Part shown: positions 32,230 to 41,903 of the stretch, piece after piece
How the letters are laid out: every line of letters starts with the position of its first letter
Position numbering within the stretch: the first letter of the stretch is position 1
Source: Sphingobium sp. EM0848
Lineage (GTDB): Bacteria > Pseudomonadota > Alphaproteobacteria > Sphingomonadales > Sphingomonadaceae
Assembly: GCF_013375555.1 (NCBI RefSeq)
Contig: NZ_JABXWB010000005.1
Location: 558,001-622,000, forward strand
DNA: 64,000 nucleotides
Direction: 5' to 3'
Made by a program: the position numbers and the translations under genes
The notes under the pieces: generated by a model
The model's database searches: none
Told to the model about the DNA's origin: nothing
The model's input: only the letters and a program-made list of their open reading frames with translations

Positions 32230-34181
32230 GCCTTACACGACGCGACACCATCGCCGCGGGAGCGGCTGCCGCCGGGGCGCTGCTTGCATCACCCCTGTAC
32301 GGAAAGAATAACGGAAGGAACGATCCGATGGCCCAGGCCGACCTCATCATCGTCAACGCCAAGGTTTCGACATTGGACCGCGCCAACCCACAAGCCGAGG
32401 CCATTGCCATTCGCGACGGCAAGTTCCTGGCGGTGGGTAGCGAGGCGGAGGTTCGCGCCGCCGTCCGTCCCGGGACAGCGGAAATCGACGCCAAGGGCCG
32501 CCGCATCATCCCCGGACTGATCGACAGCCACATGCACATCATCCGCGGCGGCCTCAACTTCAACATGGAGCTGCGCTGGGACGGGGTGCCGAGTCTTGCC
32601 GAAGCGATGGCGATGCTCAAGACGCAGGTCGACCGCACCCCGGCGCCGCAATGGGTGCGCGTCGTCGGCGGCTTCACCGAGCATCAGTTCGCGGAGAAGC
32701 GCCTGCCGACCATCGACGAACTCAACCGGGTCGCGCCCGACACGCCGGTCTTCATCCTCCATCTCTACGACCGCGCCCTGCTCAACGCGGCGGCGCTGCG
32801 GGCGGTGGGCTATGGCAAGGACACGCCCAACCCGCCGGGCGGCGAGATCGTCCGCGACGCGGCCGGCAACCCCACCGGCCTGCTGCTGGCCCAGCCCAAT
32901 GCGGCGATCCTCTATTCGACGCTCGCCAAAGGGCCGAAGCTGCCGCCGGAATATCAGATCAACTCCACCCGCCATTTCATGCGCGACGTGAACAGCCTGG
33001 GCGTCACCGGCGTGATCGACGCGGGCGGTGGTTTCCAGAACTATCCCGACGATTATCAGATCATCGAGAAGCTCCACGCTGACGGCGAACTGACCGTCCG
33101 GATCAGCTACAATCTCTTCACGCAGAAGCCCAAGGAGGAACTGGCCGACTTCACCGGCTGGGTGAAGCAGGTCACCCCCGGCCAGGGCGACGACAGCTAC
33201 CGCCACAATGGCGCGGGCGAGATGCTGGTCTATTCCGCCGCCGATTTCGAGGATTTCCGCGTCGCCCGCCCGGACATGCCGCCCAGCATGGAGGGCGATC
33301 TGGAACCGGTCATCCGCCTGCTGGCCGAGCATCGCTGGCCCTGGCGGCTGCACGCCACCTATGACGAGACGATCGGCCGTGCGCTCGACGTCTATGAAAA
33401 GGTGAACCGCGACATTCCGCTGACCGGCATCAACTGGTTCTTCGACCATGCCGAAACGATCAGCGACCGCAATATCGACCGCATCGCGGCCCTTGGCGGC
33501 GGCATCGCGGTGCAGCATCGCATGGCCTATCAGGGCGAATATTTCGTCGAGCGTTATGGTGCGAAGGCGGCGGAACGGACCCCCCCCATCGCGAAGATGA
33601 TCGCGGCGGGCATCCCCGTCGGCGCGGGCACCGACGCGACGCGCGTGGCCAGCTACAACCCCTGGGTCTCCCTGTCCTGGCTGGTGACGGGCCGCACCAT
33701 GGGCGGCCTTCGGCTCTATCCCGGCGCAAACCGTGTCAGCCGCGAAAAGGCGCTGGCGATGTGGACCCATGAAAACACCTGGTTCTCGAACGAGGTAGGC
33801 AAGAAGGGGCAGATCAAGGCCGGCCAGCTCGCCGACCTCGCCGTCCTGTCGGACGATTATTTCTCCGTGCCGGAGGATGAGATCGTCCACATCCGCTCCA
33901 TGCTGACCCTGCTGGGCGGCAAGGTGGTGCATGGTGAGGGCGACTATGCGCCCATCGCCCCGGCCCTGCCCAGGCCAATGCCGGACTGGTCGCCGGTCGC
34001 GATCTTCGGCGGCTATCACAAGACACCGGAGGCCAAGGCCAAGCTCGCCTCTGCCTGCGGATGCCATTCGGCCTGTGCCGTCCACGGCCACGATCATGCC
34101 AGCGCGCTCGCAGCGACCGTGCCGGTAGCAGACGTCCAGACCTTCTGGGGATCGTTCGGCTGCGGATGCTGGGCCGTCTGA
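32226..34181 (+). CDS. Tat-exported amidohydrolase (YtcJ-type) with Cys/His-rich tail
   Basis: A 651-residue amidohydrolase. The N-terminus TRRDTIAAGAAAAGALLA is a Tat signal, so the enzyme is folded with metal in the cytoplasm and exported. The amidohydrolase_3 core includes IIPGLIDSHMHI with the metal-binding HxH, FDHAE and AGTDATRVASYNPW, and ends near AIFGGYH. The last 45 residues form an unusual tail with CGCH, HGHDH and a final CGCW, a possible metal site. The start is set by the ATGA overlap with the XapX gene. Substrate unknown. Confidence 0.85.
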   Translation: MSLTRRDTIAAGAAAAGALLASPLYGKNNGRNDPMAQADLIIVNAKVSTLDRANPQAEAIAIRDGKFLAVGSEAEVRAAVRPGTAEIDAKGRRIIPGLIDSHMHIIRGGLNFNMELRWDGVPSLAEAMAMLKTQVDRTPAPQWVRVVGGFTEHQFAEKRLPTIDELNRVAPDTPVFILHLYDRALLNAAALRAVGYGKDTPNPPGGEIVRDAAGNPTGLLLAQPNAAILYSTLAKGPKLPPEYQINSTRHFMRDVNSLGVTGVIDAGGGFQNYPDDYQIIEKLHADGELTVRISYNLFTQKPKEELADFTGWVKQVTPGQGDDSYRHNGAGEMLVYSAADFEDFRVARPDMPPSMEGDLEPVIRLLAEHRWPWRLHATYDETIGRALDVYEKVNRDIPLTGINWFFDHAETISDRNIDRIAALGGGIAVQHRMAYQGEYFVERYGAKAAERTPPIAKMIAAGIPVGAGTDATRVASYNPWVSLSWLVTGRTMGGLRLYPGANRVSREKALAMWTHENTWFSNEVGKKGQIKAGQLADLAVLSDDYFSVPEDEIVHIRSMLTLLGGKVVHGEGDYAPIAPALPRPMPDWSPVAIFGGYHKTPEAKAKLASACGCHSACAVHGHDHASALAATVPVADVQTFWGSFGCGCWAV

Positions 34182-34205
34182 ACCGCCCCTTTCAGGAGAT
34201 TACCG

Positions 34206-35105
34206 ATGAAGCGCATTGCCTTTCTTCTCGCCACCGCCTTCGTCACGGCGGCCCCGCTTTCCTCGCCGCTGCTGGCCCGGGAGACGGCCAGCGCCGATTA
34301 TTCGGTCGGCCCCCAATATGACACGACCCATGTCTATGTGCCGGAGGCCGAATTCGACCGGTTCGTGACCAGCTTCGTCGCGACCTTCGGCGGGACCACG
34401 TCGAAACAGGGCGAGTTCCAGGTCACGCCGACGAACAGCCTTACCAAGTCGCAACTCGCGCTGACGCCCGCCGGGACCGTTTCGGTCTTCGGGTTCAAGA
34501 CGCCGATCCCCTATCCCTTCGGCGACGAGCGGACGGGCTATCTGGTCACTGACATGGACGCCGCCGTGGCGTCCGCCGTGAAGCATGGCGCGATCCGCCG
34601 CATCGCCACCTTCCCCGACCCCATCGGCCGGGACGCGATCGTCCAGTGGCCCGGCGGCGTGAACATGCAGCTTTACTGGCACACCACCAAGCCGAGCTAC
34701 ACGCCACTGACGACCGTGCCGGAAAATCGCATCTACCTGACCGCCGATGCGGCGGATCGCTTCATCGGCGGCTGGACCGCCTATGCGCACGGCCGGATCG
34801 TGTCCGATAACCGGGCGGCACCGGGCGCGGAAGTCGGCCAGCCCGGCAAGACGATCCGCCGGGTCGCCATCGAATCCGGTTATGGCAGGATGGTGGTGTT
34901 CATCACTGACGGCCAGTTGCCCTGGCCCTATGGGCGGGACATGACCGGCTATGCGGTCAGCGACCTGACGGCAACGCTGGAAAAGGCGTCCGCCGCCGGC
35001 GTTGAAACGCTGGTCGCGCCGTTCAGCGCCGGCACCCGGCAGACAGCCATCATCCGCTTCCCCGGCGGCTATGTCGCTGAAATCCACACCGAGAAGGGCA
35101 AATGA
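34206..35105 (+). CDS. Exported two-domain VOC/glyoxalase-like protein
   Basis: A 299-residue protein with a signal peptide (LLATAFVTAAPLSSPLLA) and two related halves, each ending in a YxVxDxxAxxxxA strand (GYLVTDMDAAVASAV and GYAVSDLTATLEKAS) and a FPGG or WPGG turn, as in glyoxalase-like folds. The metal ligands are not obvious, so it may bind rather than transform a ligand in the periplasm. ACCG then ATG 34206, with AGGAG upstream. It overlaps the DoxX gene by ATGA. Confidence 0.75.
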   Translation: MKRIAFLLATAFVTAAPLSSPLLARETASADYSVGPQYDTTHVYVPEAEFDRFVTSFVATFGGTTSKQGEFQVTPTNSLTKSQLALTPAGTVSVFGFKTPIPYPFGDERTGYLVTDMDAAVASAVKHGAIRRIATFPDPIGRDAIVQWPGGVNMQLYWHTTKPSYTPLTTVPENRIYLTADAADRFIGGWTAYAHGRIVSDNRAAPGAEVGQPGKTIRRVAIESGYGRMVVFITDGQLPWPYGRDMTGYAVSDLTATLEKASAAGVETLVAPFSAGTRQTAIIRFPGGYVAEIHTEKGK

Positions 35106-35536
35106 CGATGCACGCCGACCGCGATCCGCGCTTTGTCGACGCCATACTCGACTGGCCACCAACCTGGTTCCTCGCGCGGCTGATGCTGGTCGGCGCCTAT
35201 CTGTTGGGCGGCATCGTCAAGCTGACCGACTGGCCCGGCGCGGTCGCGGAACAGGCGCATTTCGGCATGAACCCGCCCGCATTCTGGGCCGCGCTCACCA
35301 TCGGCATCGAATTGGTCGGGCCGCTGCTGATCCTGTCCGGCCGCCTGATCTGGCTCGGCGCGGGCATGCTGGGGGTCTTCACCCTTCTGGCCGCCTTCAC
35401 CGCCAATGCCTTCTGGGCGATGCCGCAGGGACCTGAGCGCTTCGCCGCGACCAATGCCTTTTTCGAACATATCGGCCTGATCGGCGGCTTCGTTCTTGCC
35501 GCGCTGGTGGCCGAACAAGCGAAGCGGCGTGGCTAG
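35102..35536 (+). CDS. DoxX-family membrane protein
   Basis: A 144-residue protein with four predicted membrane helices (LMLVGAYLLGGIVKL, ALTIGIELVGPLLIL, GMLGVFTLLAAFTANAF, LIGGFVLAALVA) and the DoxX signature GGIVKLTDWPG. The role is usually in redox or membrane sulfur/quinone metabolism, not defined here. Translationally coupled to the periplasmic protein before it. Confidence 0.82.
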   Translation: MTMHADRDPRFVDAILDWPPTWFLARLMLVGAYLLGGIVKLTDWPGAVAEQAHFGMNPPAFWAALTIGIELVGPLLILSGRLIWLGAGMLGVFTLLAAFTANAFWAMPQGPERFAATNAFFEHIGLIGGFVLAALVAEQAKRRG

Positions 35537-35603
35537 TGTGATTTTGAGTGAGATGGAATATTTCACGGCTCGGAAATCACGGCAAACAAAGGGAAGTCAC
35601 GGC

Positions 35604-36989
35604 ATGTTCCGATTCAGTTCAATGGGAACATGCTCCAGTCTTGGCGCCGCCCTGGTCCTGGCGACCCTGATTCCCACCCCCCTCGCCGCGCAGACGACCG
35701 AAGCCTGGGAAGCGCCGACGCTGACGATCACCCGCTATGACGAGGACTGGTCCGATCTCGCCGATGCCGACAGGCGCGCGCATCACTGGACGGGCCAGTT
35801 CAAATATATTCCGATCTCCGATGATGCCTGGCTTTCGACCGGGGTGGAGGTCCGGGCGCGCAGCGAGGATTACAGGAACAATCTCTGGGGTGGGGCCGAT
35901 GCGCCCGACGACAGCTTTCTGTGGGCGCGGGCCATGCCCTATGCCGACCTGCATGTCGGCAAGCTGCGCGCCTTCGTCCAGCCCATCCTGGCCTATTCGG
36001 TCGGGGTGCAGCCCTCGCCCAGCCCCATCGACCAGACCCGCGTCGACCTGCTCCAGGGGTTTGGCGAGGTGGATCTGGGTCCAGTCACGCTGCGCGGCGG
36101 TCGCCAGATGCTCTCGCTCGGCACTGAAAGGCTGGTGGGCACGCGCTACGGCCCGAATGTGCCCTTGGCCCTTGACGGGGTGCGCGCGATCGCGACCGTG
36201 GGCAAGGCGCGCGTGAACCTGTTCGCGGTGAAGCCGGTCGCACCGGGGCCGGCCAGTTTCGACGACCGGACATCCCCGACCAAGGCGCTGTGGGGCGCCT
36301 ATGCCGTGCTGCCCGGCCTCGACCTCTATTATCTGGGTTATCGCAACCGGGCCGCCCGTTTCGGCGGCATTGAAGGCCGGGAGGTTCGCCACAGCCTCGG
36401 CGCGCGCTTCTACGGCACGCGTGGCAATCTCCACTGGAATATGGAGGGCGTCGCCCAGTTCGGCCAGTTCGCGGGACAGAAGATCGGCGCATGGACCGTC
36501 GGCACAGAAGTGGGCTGGCGTTTCGCCGGACTGCCGATGACGCCCGACGCGACAGTGCGCGTCAACGTCGTGAGCGGCGACGGCAAGCCCGGCGACAGGC
36601 ATCTGGGCACGTTCAATGCCCTGTTCCCCAAGGGGAAATATTTCGGCGAACTTTCGCCGGTCGGGCCGACCAATATCGTCAGCCTCAATCCGCGCGTCAG
36701 TGCCGCATTGGGCGACGGCTTTTCAGCGAGCCTCGCCGCCATGGCCTATTGGCGCTATTCGACCGCCGACGGCGTGTACGGCATTCCCGGCAACCTGCTT
36801 CGCGCCCCCGGCGGCAGCAGCGCGCGGTTCATCGGCAAGGAGGCGGAGGCAACGCTGGCCTGGCAGGCGACCGCCGAGCTGGAGCTGTCGACATCCTTCT
36901 CGCTGTTCGGTCCCGGTGCCTTCATCCGCGATACGGGACCCGCCAGAACGATCCGGATGATCGGCCTGGAAGCCAATTTCCGTTTTTAG
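35604..36989 (+). CDS. Alginate-export-family outer-membrane porin
   Basis: A 461-residue protein with a signal peptide ending PLAAQ, then an alginate_exp-type beta barrel (GVEVRARSEDYRNN, GEVDLGPVTLRGGRQMLSLGTERLVGTRYGPN, GARFYGTRGNLHWNMEGVAQFG) and a terminal Phe. Members are 18-stranded outer-membrane channels; the solute here is unknown. GGGAAG before ATG 35604 decides the start. It belongs to the run with the exported amidohydrolase and could import its substrate or product. Confidence 0.82.
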   Translation: MFRFSSMGTCSSLGAALVLATLIPTPLAAQTTEAWEAPTLTITRYDEDWSDLADADRRAHHWTGQFKYIPISDDAWLSTGVEVRARSEDYRNNLWGGADAPDDSFLWARAMPYADLHVGKLRAFVQPILAYSVGVQPSPSPIDQTRVDLLQGFGEVDLGPVTLRGGRQMLSLGTERLVGTRYGPNVPLALDGVRAIATVGKARVNLFAVKPVAPGPASFDDRTSPTKALWGAYAVLPGLDLYYLGYRNRAARFGGIEGREVRHSLGARFYGTRGNLHWNMEGVAQFGQFAGQKIGAWTVGTEVGWRFAGLPMTPDATVRVNVVSGDGKPGDRHLGTFNALFPKGKYFGELSPVGPTNIVSLNPRVSAALGDGFSASLAAMAYWRYSTADGVYGIPGNLLRAPGGSSARFIGKEAEATLAWQATAELELSTSFSLFGPGAFIRDTGPARTIRMIGLEANFRF

Positions 36990-37012
36990 ACAAGAGGTAA
37001 AGGAGATCGCCC

Positions 37013-37726
37013 ATGGCGAGTACATCACAGGCAGCCAATCCCGCCTCATCGCCGCTGCCAGGGCTTCTCATCCTGCTGTCGGCGACGACGGGGCTGGTGG
37101 ATGCGGTCAGCGTCCTTGGCCTTGGCAAGGTGTTCACGGCCAACATGACCGGCAATATCGTCTTCCTGGGTTTCGCCCTGGCCCGGACGCCGGGCTTTGC
37201 CGTCGCCCCCACGCTGGTCGCGCTGCTCACCTTCTTTGTCGGCGCGCTGATCGGCGGGCGCACGGGTCAGACCTTTGGTTCGCGCCCGCTGCGGCACTGG
37301 CTGATCGTCGCCGCGACGATAGAGGCGGCGCTGCTCTGGCTTGCTGCGGTCGTTTCCTTCTTCTTCGATCCGACCGGACTTGGACCGAAATGGGCGCTGT
37401 TCGCCATCATCGGCCTGACCGCCGTCGCCATGGGCTTTCGCAACGCCACAATCCGGCAGCTCAAGGTGCCGGACCTGACCACCACGGTCCTGACGCTCAC
37501 CATCACCGGGATCGCGGCGGATTCGCGGCTGGCCGGGGGCAGCGCGCCCAATCTGCCCAGACGGATCGCCGCCATTCTGGCGATCCTGTTCGGGGCCGCC
37601 GTCGGCGCACTGATGGTTGTCCATTCCGGCCTTGCCCTGCCGCTTGGCGTTGCAGGCCTTCTCGTCCTGGGGGGAACCATTGCCTGCGTCAGGCACCCGG
37701 CTGCGGCGGTTCCCCGCACGGCATGA
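37013..37726 (+). CDS. DUF1275 (YoaK-type) membrane protein
   Basis: A 237-residue protein with about six membrane segments and the DUF1275 opening ATTGLVDAVSVLGLGKVFTANMTGNIVFLG. Function unknown in all known members. AAAGGAG lies before the start. It sits between the porin and the sensor kinase on the same strand. Confidence 0.85.
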   Translation: MASTSQAANPASSPLPGLLILLSATTGLVDAVSVLGLGKVFTANMTGNIVFLGFALARTPGFAVAPTLVALLTFFVGALIGGRTGQTFGSRPLRHWLIVAATIEAALLWLAAVVSFFFDPTGLGPKWALFAIIGLTAVAMGFRNATIRQLKVPDLTTTVLTLTITGIAADSRLAGGSAPNLPRRIAAILAILFGAAVGALMVVHSGLALPLGVAGLLVLGGTIACVRHPAAAVPRTA

Positions 37727-37810
37727 TCGTCACGGCGATGGCCGCGACCCTATCGCTACGCTATGGCCGCGCAGCGTGGGGAGGCATGACATGATGGGCC
37801 GGGATTCACA

Positions 37811-40735
37811 GTGTCGATGAAGCCGTGGGGACGGGGTCGCCGAACCGGCCTGCTGGCCCGTGGATTGGGGTTTGCGATCGTGCTGGCCGGCGGACTTGCG
37901 CCCCTGAACGCACAACAGGTCGAAGGCTATGGCCACAAGCATTGGGATGTGGAGGAAGGCGCGCCTTCGGAGATCCGGGCCATTGCCCAGACGAAGGACG
38001 GCTTTCTCTGGCTGGGGTCGTCCAACGGCCTTTACCGTTTCGACGGGCTCACTTTCGAGAAGATCGAGCCGAGCATTTACGACCGGCGGCAATCCAACCA
38101 GATCACGGCGCTTGCCGCCGCGCCCGACGGTGCGCTCTGGGTCGGGTACGACTATGGCGGCGTCGGCGTCTATCGCAACGGCCGGCTGGTTCCGGCCAAT
38201 GCGACGCCCCGTCCGCACGGTTCCGTCGCGGCCATCGCGGTCCACCCCGATGGCGATGTCTGGATATCGGCGCAAAGCAGCTATGGTTCGGAACTCCGGC
38301 ATTTCCATGAGGGCCGGTGGCGGGTCCATGACAAGACCGGCTGGCTGGGCGACGAGCCGATCCAGGGCATCTTCGTCGCCAGCGACGGCGCGCTCTGGAT
38401 CGCGGAATATCCCTCCATCCGGCGCCTGGCGCCGGGAGCCAGCCGGCCCGAAACGCTGTCGGTCAAGGTGGGCTACGCCGCCACCTTCGCCGAAGACGCG
38501 CAGGGCCATGTCTGGCTGCTTTCCAGCCTGGGCCTGCAGCGGCTGAACGGGCCGGGCGATCGCAGGTTGATCGGGACGGATCATCAAAGCGGCGGCCTTT
38601 ACGGGCAAAGGTCGCTGCTGTTCGAGGATGGGATGGCCTGGATCGCCGGCAATCAGCAGGGGCTGGTCCGCGAAGCCCTCGACGGAAAGCCGTCCGGTTC
38701 GCGGGAAGCGATCCATGTCCGTTCCATCGCCCTCTTCCGCGACCGGGAAGGCACCATCTGGGGCGGCGGTCCCGACGGTCTCGTCAACTATATCCGCTCC
38801 CCGGTCATCGGCCAGCCGCTCGCCGGATCGGCAACGACCGGTTTCGTTACCGGGACCGACGGGTCGCTCTATGTCGGAACCGATGCGGGTGTGTACCGGA
38901 TCGACGATGGCGCTCCCCGGTTGATCCTGAAGTCGCCGGAAGTGAACACGCTCTGCACCGGACCCGACAGGTTGATGGTCGTGGCGGGCGACGGACTTCA
39001 TCTGAAGCGGGCAGGCCAATGGACCAGATATCCGGAACCGGTGGCGCCGTTCGTGTCGGGCGGCTGCGCGATCGACCCCGCCGGGAATATCTGGACCTCC
39101 ACAGCCATCGCCGGGATATTCCGGCTGAACGGCGGCCGATGGAGCCAGGAAAAATCATGGCCACAGGCGAATTTCCTGATCAATGACGGGCCAGGGCGCT
39201 TTTACGCCAGTCAGGCCCTGCGCGCGCTCTTCCTCCTCGAACCGGGAAAAAGCCGAACGATCTGGCAGGCGGACGACATGGCCGTGGGCTATGTCAAGCT
39301 CATCAAGCGGATTGGCGGTCATGTCTATGTCGGCGGCGAAAAGGGGCTGGCGCGCTATGACGGCCGGCGCTTCCAGACGCTGGAATCCCGCGAGCATCCC
39401 TGGCTGAGCGGGATCACCGGGCTGGCGATCGAGCGCGACGATGCATGGGTGATCGCCAGCGGCGGCATCGCGCGCCTGTCCGCCCGCGACCTGGACCGGG
39501 CGTTCGCGGCGCCGGCCAACCCCCTCCCCCACCAGATCATCGGCGCCAGCCTGGGGGTCGCCGCAAGAAGCTCCGCCTATATGGCCAATGACGCCGTGTT
39601 CGACGCGCAGGGACGCGCCTGGTTCGTGACGAACCGGGGAATCCATGTGATCGACCCCAGCCGCATTCGCCGCAATCTGGTTCCGCCGCCGGTCAGCATC
39701 CGCGACCTTGTCGCCAACGGCATGAATTACGGGCAGGCGCGCGCGACGCTGCCCGCCGGAACATCGCGCATCCAGATCGACTATGTGGCGCTCAGCCTCA
39801 CCGATCCGACGAAGAACAGCTATCGCTACAGGCTGGACGGCGTGGACGCATCGTGGATCGAGGCCGGGCCGCGACGGCAGGCCTCCTATACCGGGCTTGG
39901 GCCGGGCACATACCGGTTCCAGGTGATCGCGGCCAATTCGGACGGCGTCTGGAATCGCACAGGCGCGGGCATGACGATCACCATCAAGCCCTTCTTCTGG
40001 CAGACATTATGGTGCAAGGCGGTGCTCCTTCTCGTCGCCATCCTGTTGCTTTGGACCTTTGTGCGCTGGCGGATCAGGCTGGCGGCGAATGTCACCCGCA
40101 ACCGGATCGAGGACCGCCTTGCCGTTCGCGAACATATCGCGCAGGAACTGCACGATACACTGTTGCAGGGCTTTCAGGGTCTGGTGCTGCGCTTCCAGTC
40201 CATTCTCGAACGCCTGCCGCCCGGCGGCGTCGCACGGGCTGAACTCGAAGCCACGCTGGAACGCGCCGACGATGTGCTCCAGGACGCCCGCGACCGGGTA
40301 CGCTTCCTGCGTGAGCGGACCGAGCCGGTGGACCTCAGGCCGATGCTCTCGAAAATCGCCGATGAGGTGCTGGACGGCCACATGGCATGGACCGTCAGCG
40401 AGTTCGGGCGGACCCGCGCCGTCTGCGCGCCCGTCGCGGACGATATCGACCGGATCGCCAGCGAAGCGCTGTTCAACGCACTCCGCCATTCGCAGGCGCG
40501 CAAGGTCGCGATCCGCATTCTTCATGATGCGGCGCATGTCACCATCTCCATCGCCGATGACGGCGTGGGGATAGAAGATGAGGTGAAAAGGCTGGGCCAG
40601 CGGGACGGCCATTATGGCCTGGTCGGCATGCGCGAGCGGGCCGCCAGACTGGGCGCGACATTGAGCCTGCTGGACAGGGAAACCGCCGGAACGGAAGTCC
40701 GCCTGATCATCCCGGCCAGGGTCGCCTATCGCTGA
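37811..40735 (+). CDS. Periplasmic-propeller sensor histidine kinase (HisKA_3)
   Basis: About 974 residues. A signal peptide (GFAIVLAGGLAPLNAQ) is followed by two-component-regulator propeller repeats (for example DGFLWLGSSNGLYRFDG, DGALWVGYDYGG) to about residue 620, a Y_Y_Y domain (about 660-725, YRYRLDGVDASWIEAGP), one membrane helix (about 733-757), a HisKA_3 domain with His781 (AQELHDTLLQGFQGLVLRF) and a HATPase. The start is GTG 37811 or ATG 37817. Such sensors typically detect oligosaccharides or other periplasmic ligands; the partner is probably the NarL-type regulator at 30173. Confidence 0.88.
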   Translation: MSMKPWGRGRRTGLLARGLGFAIVLAGGLAPLNAQQVEGYGHKHWDVEEGAPSEIRAIAQTKDGFLWLGSSNGLYRFDGLTFEKIEPSIYDRRQSNQITALAAAPDGALWVGYDYGGVGVYRNGRLVPANATPRPHGSVAAIAVHPDGDVWISAQSSYGSELRHFHEGRWRVHDKTGWLGDEPIQGIFVASDGALWIAEYPSIRRLAPGASRPETLSVKVGYAATFAEDAQGHVWLLSSLGLQRLNGPGDRRLIGTDHQSGGLYGQRSLLFEDGMAWIAGNQQGLVREALDGKPSGSREAIHVRSIALFRDREGTIWGGGPDGLVNYIRSPVIGQPLAGSATTGFVTGTDGSLYVGTDAGVYRIDDGAPRLILKSPEVNTLCTGPDRLMVVAGDGLHLKRAGQWTRYPEPVAPFVSGGCAIDPAGNIWTSTAIAGIFRLNGGRWSQEKSWPQANFLINDGPGRFYASQALRALFLLEPGKSRTIWQADDMAVGYVKLIKRIGGHVYVGGEKGLARYDGRRFQTLESREHPWLSGITGLAIERDDAWVIASGGIARLSARDLDRAFAAPANPLPHQIIGASLGVAARSSAYMANDAVFDAQGRAWFVTNRGIHVIDPSRIRRNLVPPPVSIRDLVANGMNYGQARATLPAGTSRIQIDYVALSLTDPTKNSYRYRLDGVDASWIEAGPRRQASYTGLGPGTYRFQVIAANSDGVWNRTGAGMTITIKPFFWQTLWCKAVLLLVAILLLWTFVRWRIRLAANVTRNRIEDRLAVREHIAQELHDTLLQGFQGLVLRFQSILERLPPGGVARAELEATLERADDVLQDARDRVRFLRERTEPVDLRPMLSKIADEVLDGHMAWTVSEFGRTRAVCAPVADDIDRIASEALFNALRHSQARKVAIRILHDAAHVTISIADDGVGIEDEVKRLGQRDGHYGLVGMRERAARLGATLSLLDRETAGTEVRLIIPARVAYR

Positions 40736-40862
40736 CCCGGCCTCACTCCAGGACAGCGAGCCGGCACGGATCATATGATGCAACCCCGCGGAGGGTCGGC
40801 GGCGCCACAGAGTAGCGCCCTGCAATCATGGCCGCCGATCTGCACCCGGCTCAATGTCGCAA

Positions 40863-41798
40863 TCAGAACCGGTCCCAATAGGGCGGCGAGCCGAAGCGAT
40901 CCGCCAGAAAGTCGACAAATACCCGCAACCGCGTCGAATCGCGCCTGTCGGCAAGATAGATCGCATGAATGGCGGTGTCCGGCGAAACGGAGGGGGACAG
41001 GCGCCCGACATGCGCCTCCCATTCCGGCAACACCGGCCGCAGGCGCCCGGCGGCAATGTCCTGTCCGACCAGCCAGCTGGGCATGAGCAACACGCCAAGA
41101 CCGGCAAGCGCCACTTCGCGCAGGGTCTCCGAATGATTGGCGCGGACGGACCCGCGGACCCTGACCAGCTCTTCCCGCCCGCCCTTCGTGAAACGCCACG
41201 TCCTGTTGCCGCTGGCATAGGAGAAGGTCAGGCAATTGTGTCGGGCAAGATCGGACGGCTCCAGCGGCTCGCCCCGCTCGGCAAGATAGGCCGGGCTCGC
41301 GCACAGCAGGCGCCGGTGCGGCGCAAGGCGGCGCGCGATCAGGGTGGACGCCTCCAGGCTTCCCAGCCGTATCGCGACATCGATGCGATGTTCGACCAGA
41401 TTGACGGCCTCGTCGGTCATCAAGAGGTCCAGCTCCATGCCGGGATAAGCCGCCAGAAAATCGGGAATGAACGGCGCGACGTGCAGGCGAGCGAAGGCCA
41501 CCGGCAGGCTGACGCGAAGCTGGCCGCGCGGACGCCCTTCCCGTTCGCTGACGCCCCGGTTGGCCTCGTCCAGATCGGCCATGATCCGCGCCGCCTGCAG
41601 ATGATAATCCTCCCCGGCCGGCGTCAGCGTCACGCTGCGCGTCGATCGATTGAGCAGCACGGCCCCGATATGGGCTTCCAGCGCATCGACCTGCCGCGTG
41701 AGCGAGGAGGTCGCCATGCCGCTCCGGCGCGCGGCAGGCGCGAAGCCACCCTCGTCGGCAACCGCCAGAAACGCCCTTATCGCCGCGAACAGATCCAT
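40863..41798 (-). CDS. LysR-family transcriptional regulator
   Basis: A 311-residue LTTR: winged helix-turn-helix in the first 65 residues (FLAVADEGGFAPAARRSGMATSSLTRQVDALEAHIG) and a periplasmic-binding-protein-like effector domain after it. The start at 41798 begins at MDLFAAIRAFL, the usual LTTR opening. A textbook LTTR box lies ten bases upstream. It diverges from the flavin monooxygenase gene, its likely target. Confidence 0.9.
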   Translation of the reverse strand: MDLFAAIRAFLAVADEGGFAPAARRSGMATSSLTRQVDALEAHIGAVLLNRSTRSVTLTPAGEDYHLQAARIMADLDEANRGVSEREGRPRGQLRVSLPVAFARLHVAPFIPDFLAAYPGMELDLLMTDEAVNLVEHRIDVAIRLGSLEASTLIARRLAPHRRLLCASPAYLAERGEPLEPSDLARHNCLTFSYASGNRTWRFTKGGREELVRVRGSVRANHSETLREVALAGLGVLLMPSWLVGQDIAAGRLRPVLPEWEAHVGRLSPSVSPDTAIHAIYLADRRDSTRLRVFVDFLADRFGSPPYWDRF

Positions 41799-41807
41799 TG
41801 GCCACCG

Positions 41808-41822
41808 TTGCGAATTACGCAA
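41808..41822. promoter_or_regulatory. LysR box between LysR and monooxygenase genes
   Basis: TTGCGAATTACGCAA: perfect five-base arms with a T-N11-A core, ten bases from the LysR start and about 80 from the monooxygenase start. A second perfect repeat, AACCTTG-ATCG-CAAGGTT, is at 41851-41868. Confidence 0.6.
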
Positions 41823-41903
41823 TGATGATAGCAGATTTTGTCCTATTCTCAACCTTGATCGCAAGGTTCATCTGTGACCGGCACAATATGGGAGACAGGT
41901 GCC

